Assembly (NCBI GenBank): GCA_964019135.1
Contig: OZ025260.1
Span: 18,408,254 to 18,472,253, forward strand
Origin: Arenicola marina
Lineage: Eukaryota; Annelida; Polychaeta; Arenicolidae
DNA length: 64,000 nt
Reading direction: 5' to 3'
Shown piece by piece: positions 1 to 14,758 of this stretch. The translations under genes and the position numbers were made by a program. The notes beneath the pieces are model-generated. The model did not search any database. It was not told the DNA's origin and saw only the letters and a program-made list of their open reading frames with translations. Positions within the stretch are counted from its first letter, which is position 1. Every line of letters begins with the position of its first letter.

Positions 1-3000
1 TGTGTGACGGTGTTGCCATTACAATGAAAGTGTACATGTGTGACGGTGTTACCATTAGAGAAGAGTGTACTTGTACGACGGTGTTACCATTACAGTGAGA
101 GCGTACTTGTGTGACGGTCTTACCATTAGAGGATAGTGTAATTGTGTGACGGTGTTACCATTAGAGAAGAGTGTACTTGTGTGACGGTGTTACCATTACA
201 GTGAGAGCGTACTTGTGTGTCGGTCTTACCATTAAAGGATCGTGTACTTGTGTGACGGTGATACCATTAGAGAAGAGTGTACTTGTGTGACGGTGTTACC
301 ATTACAGTGGGAGTGTACATGTGCAACAGGGTTACCATAACAGTGAGAGTGTACATGTGTGGCGGTGTTGCCATTACAGTGAGAGTGTACAAGTGTGACG
401 GTGTTACCATGAGAGGATAATGCACTTGTGTGACGGTGTTACCATTAGAAAAGAGTGTACTTGTGTGACGGTGTTACCATTACAGTGAGATTGTACATGT
501 GTGACGGTGTTACCATTACAGTGAGAGTGTACATGTGTGACGGTGTTACCATTACAATAAGAGTGTACTTGTGTGACGGTGTTACCATTTCAGTGATAGT
601 GTACATGTGTGACGGTGTTACCATTAGAAAAGAGTGTATTTGTGTCACCGTGTTACCAGAACAGTGAGAGTGTACTTGTGTGACGGTGATACCATTATAG
701 TGAGAGTGTACATGTGTGACGGTGTTACCATTACAGTGAGAGTGTACATATGTGAAGGTGTTACAATTACATTGATAGTGTACATGTGTGACGGTGTTAC
801 CATTACACTGAGAGTGTACTTGTGTGACGGTGTTACCATTACAGTGAGAATGTACATGTGTGACGGTGTTCGCATTAGAGAAGCGTGTACTTGTGTGACG
901 GTGATACCATTACAGTGAGAGTGTACATGTGTGACGGTGTTACCATTACAGTGAGAGTGTGCATATGTGAAGGTGTTACCATTACAGTGAGAGTGTACAT
1001 ATGTGACGGTGTTACCATTACAATGAGAGTGTACATGTGTGACGGTGTTACCATTACGGTGAGAGTGTACATGTGTGACGGTGTTAGCATTAGACAAGTG
1101 TGTACTTGTGTGACGGTGTTACCATTACAATGAGAGTGTACATGTGTGACGGTGTTACCATTAGAGAAGAGTGTACTTGTGTGACGGTGTTACCATTAGA
1201 GTGATAGTGTTACCATTACAATGAGAGTGTACATGTGTGACGGTGTTACCATTAGAGAAGAGTGTACTTGTGTGACGGTGTTACCATTACAGTGATAGTG
1301 TACGTTTTGTGAGGGTGTTACCATTACAGTGAGAGTTACATGTGTGTTACCATTACAATGAGAGTGTACATGTGTGACGGTGTTACCATTAGAGAAGAGT
1401 GTACTTGTGTGACGGTGTTACCGTTACAGTGAGAGTGTACATGTGTGACGGTGTTACCATTACAGTGAGAGTGTACATGTGTGACGGTGTTACCATTACA
1501 ATGAGAGTGTACTTGTGTGACGGTGTTACCATTACAGTGAGAGTGTACATGTGTGACGGTGTTACCATTAGAGAAGAGTGTATTTGTGTCACGTTGTTAC
1601 CATTACAGTGAGAGTGTACTTGTGTGACGGTGATACCATTACGGTGAGAGTGTACATGTGTGACGGTGTTACCATTACAATGAGAGTGTACTTGTGTCAC
1701 GGTGTTACCATTACAGTGATAGTGTACATGTGTGACGGTGTTACCATTAGCAAAGAGTGTATTTGTGTCACGGTGTGACCATAACAATGAGAGTGTACTT
1801 GTGTGACGGTGTTACCATTACAGTGTGAGTGTACATATGTAAAGGTGTTACCATTACAGTGAGAGTGTACATGTGTCACGGTGTAACCATTACGGTGAGA
1901 GTGTGCATGTGTGACGCTGTTACCATTAGAGAAGAGTGTACTTGTGTGACTTTGTTACTGTTACAGTGAGAGTGTACATGTGTGACGGTGTTACCATTAC
2001 AGTGAGAGTGTACATATGTGAAGGTGTTACCATTACAGTGAGAGTGTACATATGTAAAGGTGTTACCATTACAGTGAGAGTGTACATGTGTCACGGTCTA
2101 ACCATTACAATGAGAGTGTACAGGTGTGACGGTGTTACCATTAGAGAAGAGTGTACTTGTGTGACGGTGTTACCATTACAGTGAGAGCGTACTTGTGTGA
2201 CGGTGTTACCATTAGAGAAGAGTGTACTTGTGTGACGGTGTTACCATGAGAGAAGAGTGTACTTGTGTGACGGTGTTACCATTACAGTGGGAGTGTACAT
2301 GTGTAACAGGGTTACCATTACAGTGAGAGTGTACATGTGTGGCGGTGTTGCCATTACAGTGAGAGTGTACAAGTGTGACGTTGTTACCATGAGAGGATAG
2401 TGTACTTGTGTGACGGTGTTACCATTACAGTGAGATTGTACTTGTGTGACGGTGTTATCATTACAGTGAGAGTGTACATGTGTGACGGTGTTGCCATTAC
2501 AGTGAGAGTGTACATTGTGACGGTGTTACCATTACCGCGAGAATGTGCGTGTGTGACGGTGTTATCATTAGAAAAGAGTGTACTTGCGTGACGGTGTTAC
2601 CATTAGAAAAGAGTGTACTTGTGTGACGGTGTTACCATTACAGCGAGATTGTACATGTGTGACGGTGTTACCATTACAGTGAGAGTGTACATGTGTGACG
2701 GTGTTACCATTACAATAAGATTGTACTTATGTGACGGTGTTACCATTACAGTGATAGTGTACATGTGTGACGGTGTTACCATTAGAAAAGAGGGTACTTG
2801 TGTCACGGTGTTACCATTACAGTGATAGTGTACATGTGTGACGGTGTTACCATTAGAAAAGAGTGTATTTGTGTCACGGTGTGACCATAACAGTGAGAGT
2901 GTACTTGTGTGACGGTGTTACCATTACAGTGAGAGTGTACATATGTGAAGGTGTTACCATTACAGTGAGAGTGTACATATGTAAAGGTGTTACCATTACA

Positions 3001-3349
3001 GTGAGAGTGTACATGTGTCACGGTGTAACCATTACGGTGAGAGTGTGCATGTGTGACGCTGTTACCATTAGAGAAGAGTGTACTTGTGTGACGGTGTTAC
3101 TATTACAGTGAGAGTGTACATATGTGACGGTGTTACCATTACAGTGAGAGTGTACATATGTGAAGGTGTTACCATTACAGTGAGAGTGTACATATGTAAA
3201 GGTGTTACCATTACAGTGAGAGTGTACATGTGTCACGGTGTAACCATTACAATGAGAGTGTACAGGTGTGACGGTGTTACCATTAGAGAAGAGTGTACTT
3301 GTGTGACGGTGTTACCATTACAGTGGGAGTGTACATGTGTAACAGGGTT

Positions 3350-6300
3350 ACCATTACAGTGAGAGTGTACATGTGTGGCGGTGTTGCCATTACAGTGAGA
3401 GTGTACAAGTGTGACGGTGTTACCTCGAGAGGATAGTGTACTTGTGTGACGGTGTTACCATTACAGTGAGATTGTACTTGTGTGATGGTGTTACCATTAC
3501 AGTGAGAGTGTACATGTGTGACGGTGTTGCCATTACAGTGAGAGTGTACGTGGGTGACGGTGTTATCATTAGAAAAGAGTGTACTTGTGTGACGGTGTTA
3601 CCATTAGAAAAGAGTGTACTTGTGTGACGGTGTTACCATTACAGCGAGATTGTACATGTGTGACGGTGTTACCATTACAGTGAGAGTGTACATGGGTGAC
3701 GGTGTTACCATTACAATAAGAGTCTACTTGTGTGACGGTGTTACCATTACAGTGATAGTGTACATGTGTGACGGTGTTACCATTAGAAAAGAGTGTATTT
3801 GTGTCACCGTGTTACCATGAGAGTGAGAGTGTTCTTGTGTGACGGTGATACCATTATAGTGAGAGTGTACATGTGTGACGGTGTTACCATTACAGTGAGA
3901 GAGTACATACGTGAAGGTGTTACCACTACAGTGATAGTGTACATGTGTGACGGTGTTACCATTACAGTGAGAGTGTACTTGTGTGACGGTGTTACCATTA
4001 CAGTGAGAGTGTACATGTGTGACGGTGTTAGCATTAGAGAAGAGTGTTCTTCTGTGACGGTGTTACCATTACAGTGGGAGTGTACGTTTTGTGACGGTGT
4101 TACCATTACAGTGAGAGTGTACATGTGTGACGGTGTTACCATTACAATGAAAGTGTACATGTGTGACAGTGTTACCATCAGAGAAGAATGTACTTGTGTG
4201 ACGGTGTTACCATTACAGTGAGGGCGTACTTGTGTCAGGGTGTAACCATTACAATGAGAGTGTACAGGTGTGACGGTGTTACCATTAGAGAAGAGTGTAC
4301 TTGTGTGACGGTGTTACCATTAGAGAAGAGTGTACTTGTGTGACGGTGTTACCATTAGAGAAGAGTGTACTTGTGTGACGGTGTTACCATTAGAGAAAAG
4401 TGTACTGGTGTGACGGTGTTACCATTACAGTGAGAGTGTACATGTGTAACAGGGTTACCATTACAGTGAGAGTGTACATGTGTGGCGGTGTTGCCATTAC
4501 AGTGAGAGTGTTCAAGTGTGACGGTGTTACCATGAGAGGATAGTGTACTTGTGTGACGGTGTTACCATTACAGTTAGATTGTACTTGTGTGACGGTGTTA
4601 CCATTACAGTGAGATTGTACTTGTGTGACGGTGTTACCATTACAGTGAGAGTGTACATGTGTGACGGTGTTGCCATTACAGTGAGAGTGTACATTGTGAC
4701 GGTGTTACCATTACCGCGAGAGTGTAGTGTGTGACGGTGTTATCATTAGAAAAGAGTGTACTTGTGTGACGGTGTTACCATTAGAAAAGAGTGTATTTGT
4801 GTCACCGTGTTACCATAACAGTGAGAGTGTACTTGTGTGACGGTGATACCATTATAGTGAGAGTGTACATGTGTGACGGTGTTACCATTACAGTGAGAGT
4901 GGAGATATGTGAAGGTGTTACCATTTCAGTGATAGTGTACATGTGTGACGGTGTTACCATTACACTGAGAGTGTACTTGTGTGACGGTGTTACCATTACA
5001 GTGAGAGTGTACATGTGTGACGGTGTTCGCGTTAGAGAAGCGTGTACTTGTGTGACGGTGATACCATTACAGTGAGAGTGTACATGTGTGACGGTGTTAC
5101 CATTACAGTGAGAGTGTACATATGTGAAGGTGTTACCATTACAGTGAGAGTGTACATATGTGACGGTGTTACCATTACAATGAGAGTGTACATGTGTGAC
5201 GGTGTTACCATTACGGCGAGAGTGTACATGTGTGACGGTGTTAGCATTAGACAAGAGTGTACTTGTGTGACGGGGTTACCATTACAGTGAGAGTTACATG
5301 TGTGACGGTGTTACCATTACAATGAGAGTGTACATGTGTGACGGTGTTACCATTAGAGAAGAGTGTACTTGTGTGACGGTGTTACAATTACAGTGATAGT
5401 GTACGTTTTGTGACGGTGTTACCATTACAGTGAGAGTTACATGTGTGTTACCATTACAATGAGAGTGTACATGTGTGACGGTGTTACCATTAGAGAAGAG
5501 TGTACTTGTGTGACGGTGTTACCGTTACAGTGAGAGTGTACATGTGTGACGGTGTTACCATTACAGTGAGAGTGTACATGTGTGACGGTGTTACCATTAC
5601 AATGAGAGTGTACTTGTGTGACGGTGTTACCATTACAGTGAGAGTGTACATGTGTGACGGTGTTACCATTAGAGATGAGTGTATTTGTGTCACGGTGTTA
5701 CCATTACAGTGAGAGTGTACATGTGTGGCGGTGTTGCCATTACAGTGAGAGTGTACAAGTGTGACGGTGTTACCTCGAGAGGATAGTGTACTTGTGTGAC
5801 GGTGTTACCATTACAGTGAGATTGTACTTGTGTGATGGTGTTACCATTACAGTGAGAGTGTACATGTGTGACGGTGTTGCCATTACAGTGAGAGTGTACG
5901 TGGGTGACGGTGTTATCATTAGAAAAGAGTGTACTTGTGTGACGGTGTTACCATTAGAAAAGAGTGTACTTGTGTGACGGTGTTACCATTACAGCGAGAT
6001 TGTACATGTGTGACGGTGTTACCATTACAGTGAGAGTGTACATGTGTGACGGTGTTACCATTACAATAAGAGTCTACTTGTGTGACGGTGTTACCATTAC
6101 AGTGATAGTGTACATGTGTGACGGTGTTACCATTAGAAAAGAGTGTATTTGTGTCACCGTGTTACCATGAGAGTGAGAGTGTTCTTGTGTGACGGTGATA
6201 CCATTATAGTGAGAGTGTACATGTGTGACGGTGTTACCATTACAGTGAGAGAGTACATACGTGAAGGTGTTACCACTACAGTGATAGTGTACATGTGTGA

Positions 6301-7950
6301 CGGTGTTACCATTACAGTGAGAGTGTACTTGTGTGACGGTGTTACCATTACAGTGAGAGTGTACATGTGTGACGGTGTTAGCATTAGAGAAGAGTGTTCT
6401 TCTGTGACGGTGTTACCATTACAGTGGGAGTGTACGTTTTGTGACGGTGTTACCATTACAGTGAGAGTGTACATGTGTGACGGTGTTACCATTACAATGA
6501 AAGTGTACATGTGTGACAGTGTTACCATCAGAGAAGAATGTACTTGTGTGACGGTGTTACCATTACAGTGAGGGCGTACTTGTGTCAGGGTGTAACCATT
6601 ACAATGAGAGTGTACAGGTGTGACGGTGTTACCATTAGAGAAGAGTGTACTTGTGTGACGGTGTTACCATTAGAGAAGAGGGTACTTGTGTGACGGTGTT
6701 ACCATTAGAGAAGAGTGTACTTGTGTGACGGTGTTACCATTAGAGAAAAGTGTACTGGTGTGACGGTGTTACCATTACAGTGGGAGTGTACATGTGTAAC
6801 AGGGTTACCATTACAGTGAGAGTGTACATGTGTGGCGGTGTTGCCATTACAGTGAGAGTGTTCAAGTGTGACGGTGTTACCATGAGAGGATAGTGTACTT
6901 GTGTGACGGTGTTACCATTACAGTTAGATTGTACTTGTGTGACGGTGTTACCATTAATTACAGTGAGATTGTACTTGTGTGACGGTGTTACCATTACAGT
7001 GAGAGTGTACATGTGTGACGGTGTTGCCATTACAGTGAGAGTGTACATTGTGACGGTGTTACCATTACCGCGAGAGTGTACGTGTGTGACGGTGTTATCA
7101 TTAGAAAAGAGTGTACTTGTGTGACGGTGTTACCATTAGAAAAGAGTGTATTTGTGTCACCGTGTTACCATAACAGTGAGAGTGTACTTGTGTGACGGTG
7201 ATACCATTATAGTGAGAGTGTACATGTGTGACGGTGTTACCATTACAGTGAGAGTGGAGATATGTGAAGGTGTTACCATTTCAGTGATAGTGTACATGTG
7301 TGACGGTGTTACCATTACACTGAGAGTGTACTTGTGTGACGGTGTTACCATTACAGTGAGAGTGTACATGTGTGACGGTGTTCGCGTTAGAGAAGCGTGT
7401 ACTTGTGTGACGGTGATACCATTACAGTGAGAGTGTACATGTGTGACGGTGTTACCATTACAGTGAGAGTGTACATATGTGAAGGTGTTACCATTACAGT
7501 GAGAGTGTACATATGTGACGGTGTTACCATTACAATGAGAGTGTACATATGTGACGGTGTTACCATTACGGCGAGAGTGTACATGTGTGACGGTGTTAGC
7601 ATTAGACAAGAGTGTACTTGTGTGACGGGGTTACCATTACAGTGAGAGTTACATGTGTGACGGTGTTACCATTACAATGAGAGTGTACATGTGTGACGGT
7701 GTTACCATTAGAGAAGAGTGTACTTGTGTGACGGTGTTACAATTACAGTGATAGTGTACGTTTTGTGACGGTGTTACCATTACAGTGAGAGTTACATGTG
7801 TGTTACCATTACAATGAGAGTGTACATGTGTGACGGTGTTACCATTAGAGAAGAGTGTACTTGTGTGACGGTGTTACCGTTACAGTGAGAGTGTACATGT
7901 GTGACGGTTTTACCATTACAGTGAGAGTGTACATGTGTGACGGTGTTACC
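3350..7950 (+). repeat. 2.35-kb tandem duplication nested in copy 1
   Basis: Monomer order repeats at an offset of 2,350 bp, then 2,355 bp: about 3,350-5,600 matches 5,700-7,950. It lies wholly inside the first 6.8-kb copy and so predates the larger duplication. The stretch 3,793-4,221 translates identically to 6,143-6,571. Confidence 0.88.
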
Positions 7951-10161
7951 ATTACAGTGAGAGTGGACATATGTGAAGGTGCTACCATTAGTGTGAGAGT
8001 GTACATATGTGAAGGTGTTACCATTACGGTGAGAGTGTACATGTGTGACGGTGTTGCCATTACGGTGAGAGTGTACATGTGTGACGCTGTTACCATTAGA
8101 GGAGAGTGTACTTGTGTGAAGGTGTTACCATTACAGCGATAGTGTACGTTTTGTGACGGTGTTACCATTACAGTGAGAGTGTCATGTGTGACGGTGTTGC
8201 CATTACAATCAGAGTGTACATGTGTGACGGTGTTACCATTAGAGAAGAGTGTACTTGTACGACGGTGTTACCATTAGAGTGAGAGCGTACTTGTGTGACG
8301 GTCTTACCATTAGAGGATAGTGTACTTGTGTGACGGTGTTACCATTAGAGAAGAGTGTACTTGTGTGACGGTGTTACCATTACAGTGAGAGCGTACTTGT
8401 GTGACGGTCTTACCATCAGAGGATAGTGTACTTGTGTGACGGTGTTACCATTAGAGAAGAGTGTACTTGTGTGACGGTGTTACCATTACAGTGGGAGTGT
8501 ACATGTGTAACAGGGTTACCATTACAGTGAGAGTGTACATGTGTGGCGGTGTTGCCATTACAGTGAGAGTGTACAAGTGTGACGGTGTTACCATGAGAGG
8601 ATAGTGTACTTGTGTGACGGTGTTACCATTAGAGAAGAGTGTACTTGTGTGACGGTGTTACCATTACAGTGAGATTGTACTTGTGTGACGGTGTTACCAT
8701 TACAGTGAGATTGTACTTGTGTGACGGTGTTACCATTACAGTGAGAGTGTACATGTGTGACGGTGTTGCCATTACAGTGAGAGTGTACATTGTGACGGTG
8801 TTACCATTACCGCGAGAGTGTACGTGTGTGACGGTGTTATCACTAGAAAAGAGTGTATTTGTGTGACGGTGTTACCATTACAGTGAGATTGTACATGTGT
8901 GACGGTGTTACCATTACAGTGAGAGTGTACATGTGTGACGGTGTTACCATTACAATAAGAGTGTACTTGTGTGAGGGTGTTACCATTACAGTGATAGTGT
9001 ACATGTGTGACGGTGTTACCATTACACTGAGAGTGTACTTGTGTGACGGTGATACCATTATAGCGAGAGTGTACATGTGTGACGGTGTTCGCATTAGAGA
9101 AGCGTGTACTTGTGTGACGGTGATACCATTACAGTGAGAGTGTACATGTGTGACGGTGTTACCATTACAGTGAGAGTGTACATATGTGAAGGTGTTACCA
9201 TTACAGTGAGAGTGTACATATGTGACGGTGTTACCATTACAATGAGAGTGTACATGTGTGACGGTGTTACCATTACGGTGAGAGTGTACATGTGTGACGG
9301 TGTTAGCATTAGACAAGAGTGTACTTGTGTGACGGTGTTACCATTACAGTGACAGTTACATGTGTGACGGTGTTACCATTACAATGAGAGTGTACATGTG
9401 TGACGGTGTTACCATTAGAGAAGAGTGTACTTGTGTGACGGTGTTACCATTACAGCGAGATTGTACATGTGTGACGGTGTTACCATTACAGTGAGAGTGT
9501 ACATGTGTGACGGTGTTACCATTACAATAAGATTGTACTTATGTGACGGTGTTACCATTACAGTGATAGTGTACATGTGTGACGGTGTTACCATTAGAAA
9601 AGAGGGTACTTGTGTCACGGTGTTACCATTACAGTGATAGTGTACATGTGTGACGGTGTTACCATTAGAAAAGAGTGTATTTGTGTCACGGTGTGACCAT
9701 AACAGTGAAAGTGTACTTGTGTGACGGTGTTACCATTACAGTGAGAGTGTACATATGTGAAGGTGTTACCATTACAGTGAGAGTGTACATATGTAAAGGT
9801 GTTACCATTACAGTGAGAGTGTACATGTGTCACGGTGTAACCATTACGGTGAGAGTGTGCATGTGTGACGCTGTTACCATTAGAGAAGAGTGTACTTGTG
9901 TGACGGTGTTACTATTACAGTGAGAGTGTACATGTGTGACGGTGTTACCATTACAGTGAGAGTGTACATATGTGAAGGTGTTACCATTACAGTGAGAGTG
10001 TACATATGTAAAGGTGTTACCATTACAGTGAGAGTGTACATGTGTCACGGTGTAACCATTACAATGAGAGTGTACAGGTGTGACGGTGTTACCATTAGAG
10101 AAGAGTGTACTTGTGTGACGGTGTTACCATTACAGTGGGAGTGTACATGTGTAACAGGGTT

Positions 10162-13100
10162 ACCATTACAGTGAGAGTGTACATGTGTGGCGGTGTTGCC
10201 ATTACAGTGAGAGTGTACAAGTGTGACGGTGTTACCTCGAGAGGATAGTGTACTTGTGTGACGGTGTTACCATTACAGTGAGATTGTACTTGTGTGATGG
10301 TGTTACCATTACAGTGAGAGTGTACATGTGTGACGGTGTTGCCATTACAGTGAGAGTGTACGTGGGTGACGGTGTTATCATTAGAAAAGAGTGTACTTGT
10401 GTGACGGTGTTACCATTAGAAAAGAGTGTACTTGTGTGACGGTGTTACCATTACAGCGAGATTGTACATGTGTGACGGTGTTACCATTACAGTGAGAGTG
10501 TACATGGGTGACGGTGTTACCATTACAATAAGAGTCTACTTGTGTGACGGTGTTACCATTACAGTGATAGTGTACATGTGTGACGGTGTTACCATTAGAA
10601 AAGAGTGTATTTGTGTCACCGTGTTACCATGAGAGTGAGAGTGTTCTTGTGTGACGGTGATACCATTATAGTGAGAGTGTACATGTGTGACGGTGTTACC
10701 ATTACAGTGAGAGAGTACATACGTGAAGGTGTTACCACTACAGTGATAGTGTACATGTGTGACGGTGTTACCATTACAGTGAGAGTGTACTTGTGTGACG
10801 GTGTTACCATTACAGTGAGAGTGTACATGTGTGACGGTGTTAGCATTAGAGAAGAGTGTTCTTCTGTGACGGTGTTACCATTACAGTGGGAGTGTACGTT
10901 TTGTGACGGTGTTACCATTACAGTGAGAGTGTACATGTGTGACGGTGTTACCATTACAATGAAAGTGTACATGTGTGACAGTGTTACCATCAGAGAAGAA
11001 TGTACTTGTGTGACGGTGTTACCATTACAGTGAGGGCGTACTTGTGTCAGGGTGTAACCATTACAATGAGAGTGTACAGGTGTGACGGTGTTACCATTAG
11101 AGAAGAGTGTACTTGTGTGACGGTGTTACCATTAGAGAAGAGTGTACTTGTGTGACGGTGTTACCATTAGAGAAGAGTGTACTTGTGTGACGGTGTTACC
11201 ATTAGAGAAAAGTTTACTGGTGTGACGGTGTTACCATTACAGTGAGAGTGTACATGTGTAACAGGGTTACCATTACAGTGAGAGTGTACATGTGTGGCGG
11301 TGTTGCCATTACAGTGAGAGTGTTCAAGTGTGACGGTGTTACCATGAGAGGATAGTGTACTTGTGTGACGGTGTTACCATTACAGTTAGATTGTACTTGT
11401 GTGACGGTGTTACCATTACAGTGAGATTGTACTTGTGTGACGGTGTTACCATTACAGTGAGAGTGTACATGTGTGACGGTGTTGCCATTACAGTGAGAGT
11501 GTACATTGTGACGGTGTTACCATTACCGCGAGAGTGTAGTGTGTGACGGTGTTATCATTAGAAAAGAGTGTACTTGTGTGACGGTGTTACCATTAGAAAA
11601 GAGTGTATTTGTGTCACCGTGTTACCATAACAGTGAGAGTGTACTTGTGTGACGGTGATACCATTATAGTGAGAGTGTACATGTGTGACGGTGTTACCAT
11701 TACAGTGAGAGTGGAGATATGTGAAGGTGTTACCATTTCAGTGATAGTGTACATGTGTGACGGTGTTACCATTACACTGAGAGTGTACTTGTGTGACGGT
11801 GTTACCATTACAGTGAGAGTGTACATGTGTGACGGTGTTCGCGTTAGAGAAGCGTGTACTTGTGTGACGGTGATACCATTACAGTGAGAGTGTACATGTG
11901 TGACGGTGTTACCATTACAGTGAGAGTGTACATATGTGAAGGTGTTACCATTACAGTGAGAGTGTACATATGTGACGGTGTTACCATTACAATGAGAGTG
12001 TACATGTGTGACGGTGTTACCATTACGGCGAGAGTGTACATGTGTGACGGTGTTAGCATTAGACAAGAGTGTACTTGTGTGACGGGGTTACCATTACAGT
12101 GAGAGTTACATGTGTGACGGTGTTACCATTACAATGAGAGTGTACATGTGTGACGGTGTTACCATTAGAGAAGAGTGTACTTGTGTGACGGTGTTACAAT
12201 TACAGTGATAGTGTACGTTTTGTGACGGTGTTACCATTACAGTGAGAGTTACATGTGTGTTACCATTACAATGAGAGTGTACATGTGTGACGGTGTTACC
12301 ATTAGAGAAGAGTGTACTTGTGTGACGGTGTTACCGTTACAGTGAGAGTGTACATGTGTGACGGTGTTACCATTACAGTGAGAGTGTACATGTGTGACGG
12401 TGTTACCATTACAATGAGAGTGTACTTGTGTGACGGTGTTACCATTACAGTGAGAGTGTACATGTGTGACGGTGTTACCATTAGAGATGAGTGTATTTGT
12501 GTCACGGTGTTACCATTACAGTGAGAGTGTACATGTGTGGCGGTGTTGCCATTACAGTGAGAGTGTACAAGTGTGACGGTGTTACCTCGAGAGGATAGTG
12601 TACTTGTGTGACGGTGTTACCATTACAGTGAGATTGTACTTGTGTGATGGTGTTACCATTACAGTGAGAGTGTACATGTGTGACGGTGTTGCCATTACAG
12701 TGAGAGTGTACGTGGGTGACGGTGTTATCATTAGAAAAGAGTGTACTTGTGTGACGGTGTTACCATTAGAAAAGAGTGTACTTGTGTGACGGTGTTACCA
12801 TTACAGCGAGATTGTACATGTGTGACGGTGTTACCATTACAGTGAGAGTGTACATGTGTGACGGTGTTACCATTACAATAAGAGTCTACTTGTGTGACGG
12901 TGTTACCATTACAGTGATAGTGTACATGTGTGACGGTGTTACCATTAGAAAAGAGTGTATTTGTGTCACCGTGTTACCATGAGAGTGAGAGTGTTCTTGT
13001 GTGACGGTGATACCATTATAGTGAGAGTGTACATGTGTGACGGTGTTACCATTACAGTGAGAGAGTACATACGTGAAGGTGTTACCACTACAGTGATAGT

Positions 13101-14758
13101 GTACATGTGTGACGGTGTTACCATTACAGTGAGAGTGTACTTGTGTGACGGTGTTACCATTACAGTGAGAGTGTACATGTGTGACGGTGTTAGCATTAGA
13201 GAAGAGTGTTCTTCTGTGACGGTGTTACCATTACAGTGGGAGTGTACGTTTTGTGACGGTGTTACCATTACAGTGAGAGTGTACATGTGTGACGGTGTTA
13301 CCATTACAATGAAAGTGTACATGTGTGACAGTGTTACCATCAGAGAAGAATGTACTTGTGTGACGGTGTTACCATTACAGTGAGGGCGTACTTGTGTCAG
13401 GGTGTAACCATTACAATGAGAGTGTACAGGTGTGACGGTGTTACCATTAGAGAAGAGTGTACTTGTGTGACGGTGTTACCATTAGAGAAGAGGGTACTTG
13501 TGTGACGGTGTTACCATTAGAGAAGAGTGTACTTGTGTGACGGTGTTACCATTAGAGAAAAGTGTACTGGTGTGACGGTGTTACCATTACAGTGGGAGTG
13601 TACATGTGTAACAGGGTTACCATTACAGTGAGAGTGTACATGTGTGGCGGTGTTGCCATTACAGTGAGAGTGTTCAAGTGTGACGGTGTTACCATGAGAG
13701 GATAGTGTACTTGTGTGACGGTGTTACCATTACAGTTAGATTGTACTTGTGTGACGGTGTTACCATTACAGTGAGATTGTACTTGTGTGACGGTGTTACC
13801 ATTACAGTGAGAGTGTACATGTGTGACGGTGTTGCCATTACAGTGAGAGTGTACATTGTGACGGTGTTACCATTACCGCGAGAGTGTACGTGTGTGACGG
13901 TGTTATCATTAGAAAAGAGTGTACTTGTGTGACGGTGTTACCATTAGAAAAGAGTGTATTTGTGTCACCGTGTTACCATAACAGTGAGAGTGTACTTGTG
14001 TGACGGTGATACCATTATAGTGAGAGTGTACATGTGTGACGGTGTTACCATTACAGTGAGAGTGGAGATATGTGAAGGTGTTACCATTTCAGTGATAGTG
14101 TACATGTGTGACGGTGTTACCATTACACTGAGAGTGTACTTGTGTGACGGTGTTACCATTACAGTGAGAGTGTACATGTGTGACGGTGTTCGCGTTAGAG
14201 AAGCGTGTACTTGTGTGACGGTGATACCATTACAGTGAGAGTGTACATGTGTGACGGTGTTACCATTACAGTGAGAGTGTACATATGTGAAGGTGTTACC
14301 ATTACAGTGAGAGTGTACATATGTGACGGTGTTACCATTACAATGAGAGTGTACATATGTGACGGTGTTACCATTACGGCGAGAGTGTACATGTGTGACG
14401 GTGTTAGCATTAGACAAGAGTGTACTTGTGTGACGGGGTTACCATTACAGTGAGAGTTACATGTGTGACGGTGTTACCATTACAATGAGAGTGTACATGT
14501 GTGACGGTGTTACCATTAGAGAAGAGTGTACTTGTGTGACGGTGTTACAATTACAGTGATAGTGTACGTTTTGTGACGGTGTTACCATTACAGTGAGAGT
14601 TACATGTGTGTTACCATTACAATGAGAGTGTACATGTGTGACGGTGTTACCATTAGAGAAGAGTGTACTTGTGTGACGGTGTTACCGTTACAGTGAGAGT
14701 GTACATGTGTGACGGTTTTACCATTACAGTGAGAGTGTACATGTGTGACGGTGTTACC
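10162..14758 (+). repeat. 2.35-kb tandem duplication nested in copy 2
   Basis: This is the counterpart of the 3,350-7,950 duplication inside the second 6.8-kb copy. The stretches 10,605-11,033 and 12,955-13,383 match each other and the two equivalent stretches of copy 1 without any translated difference, giving four equal copies of this block. Confidence 0.88.
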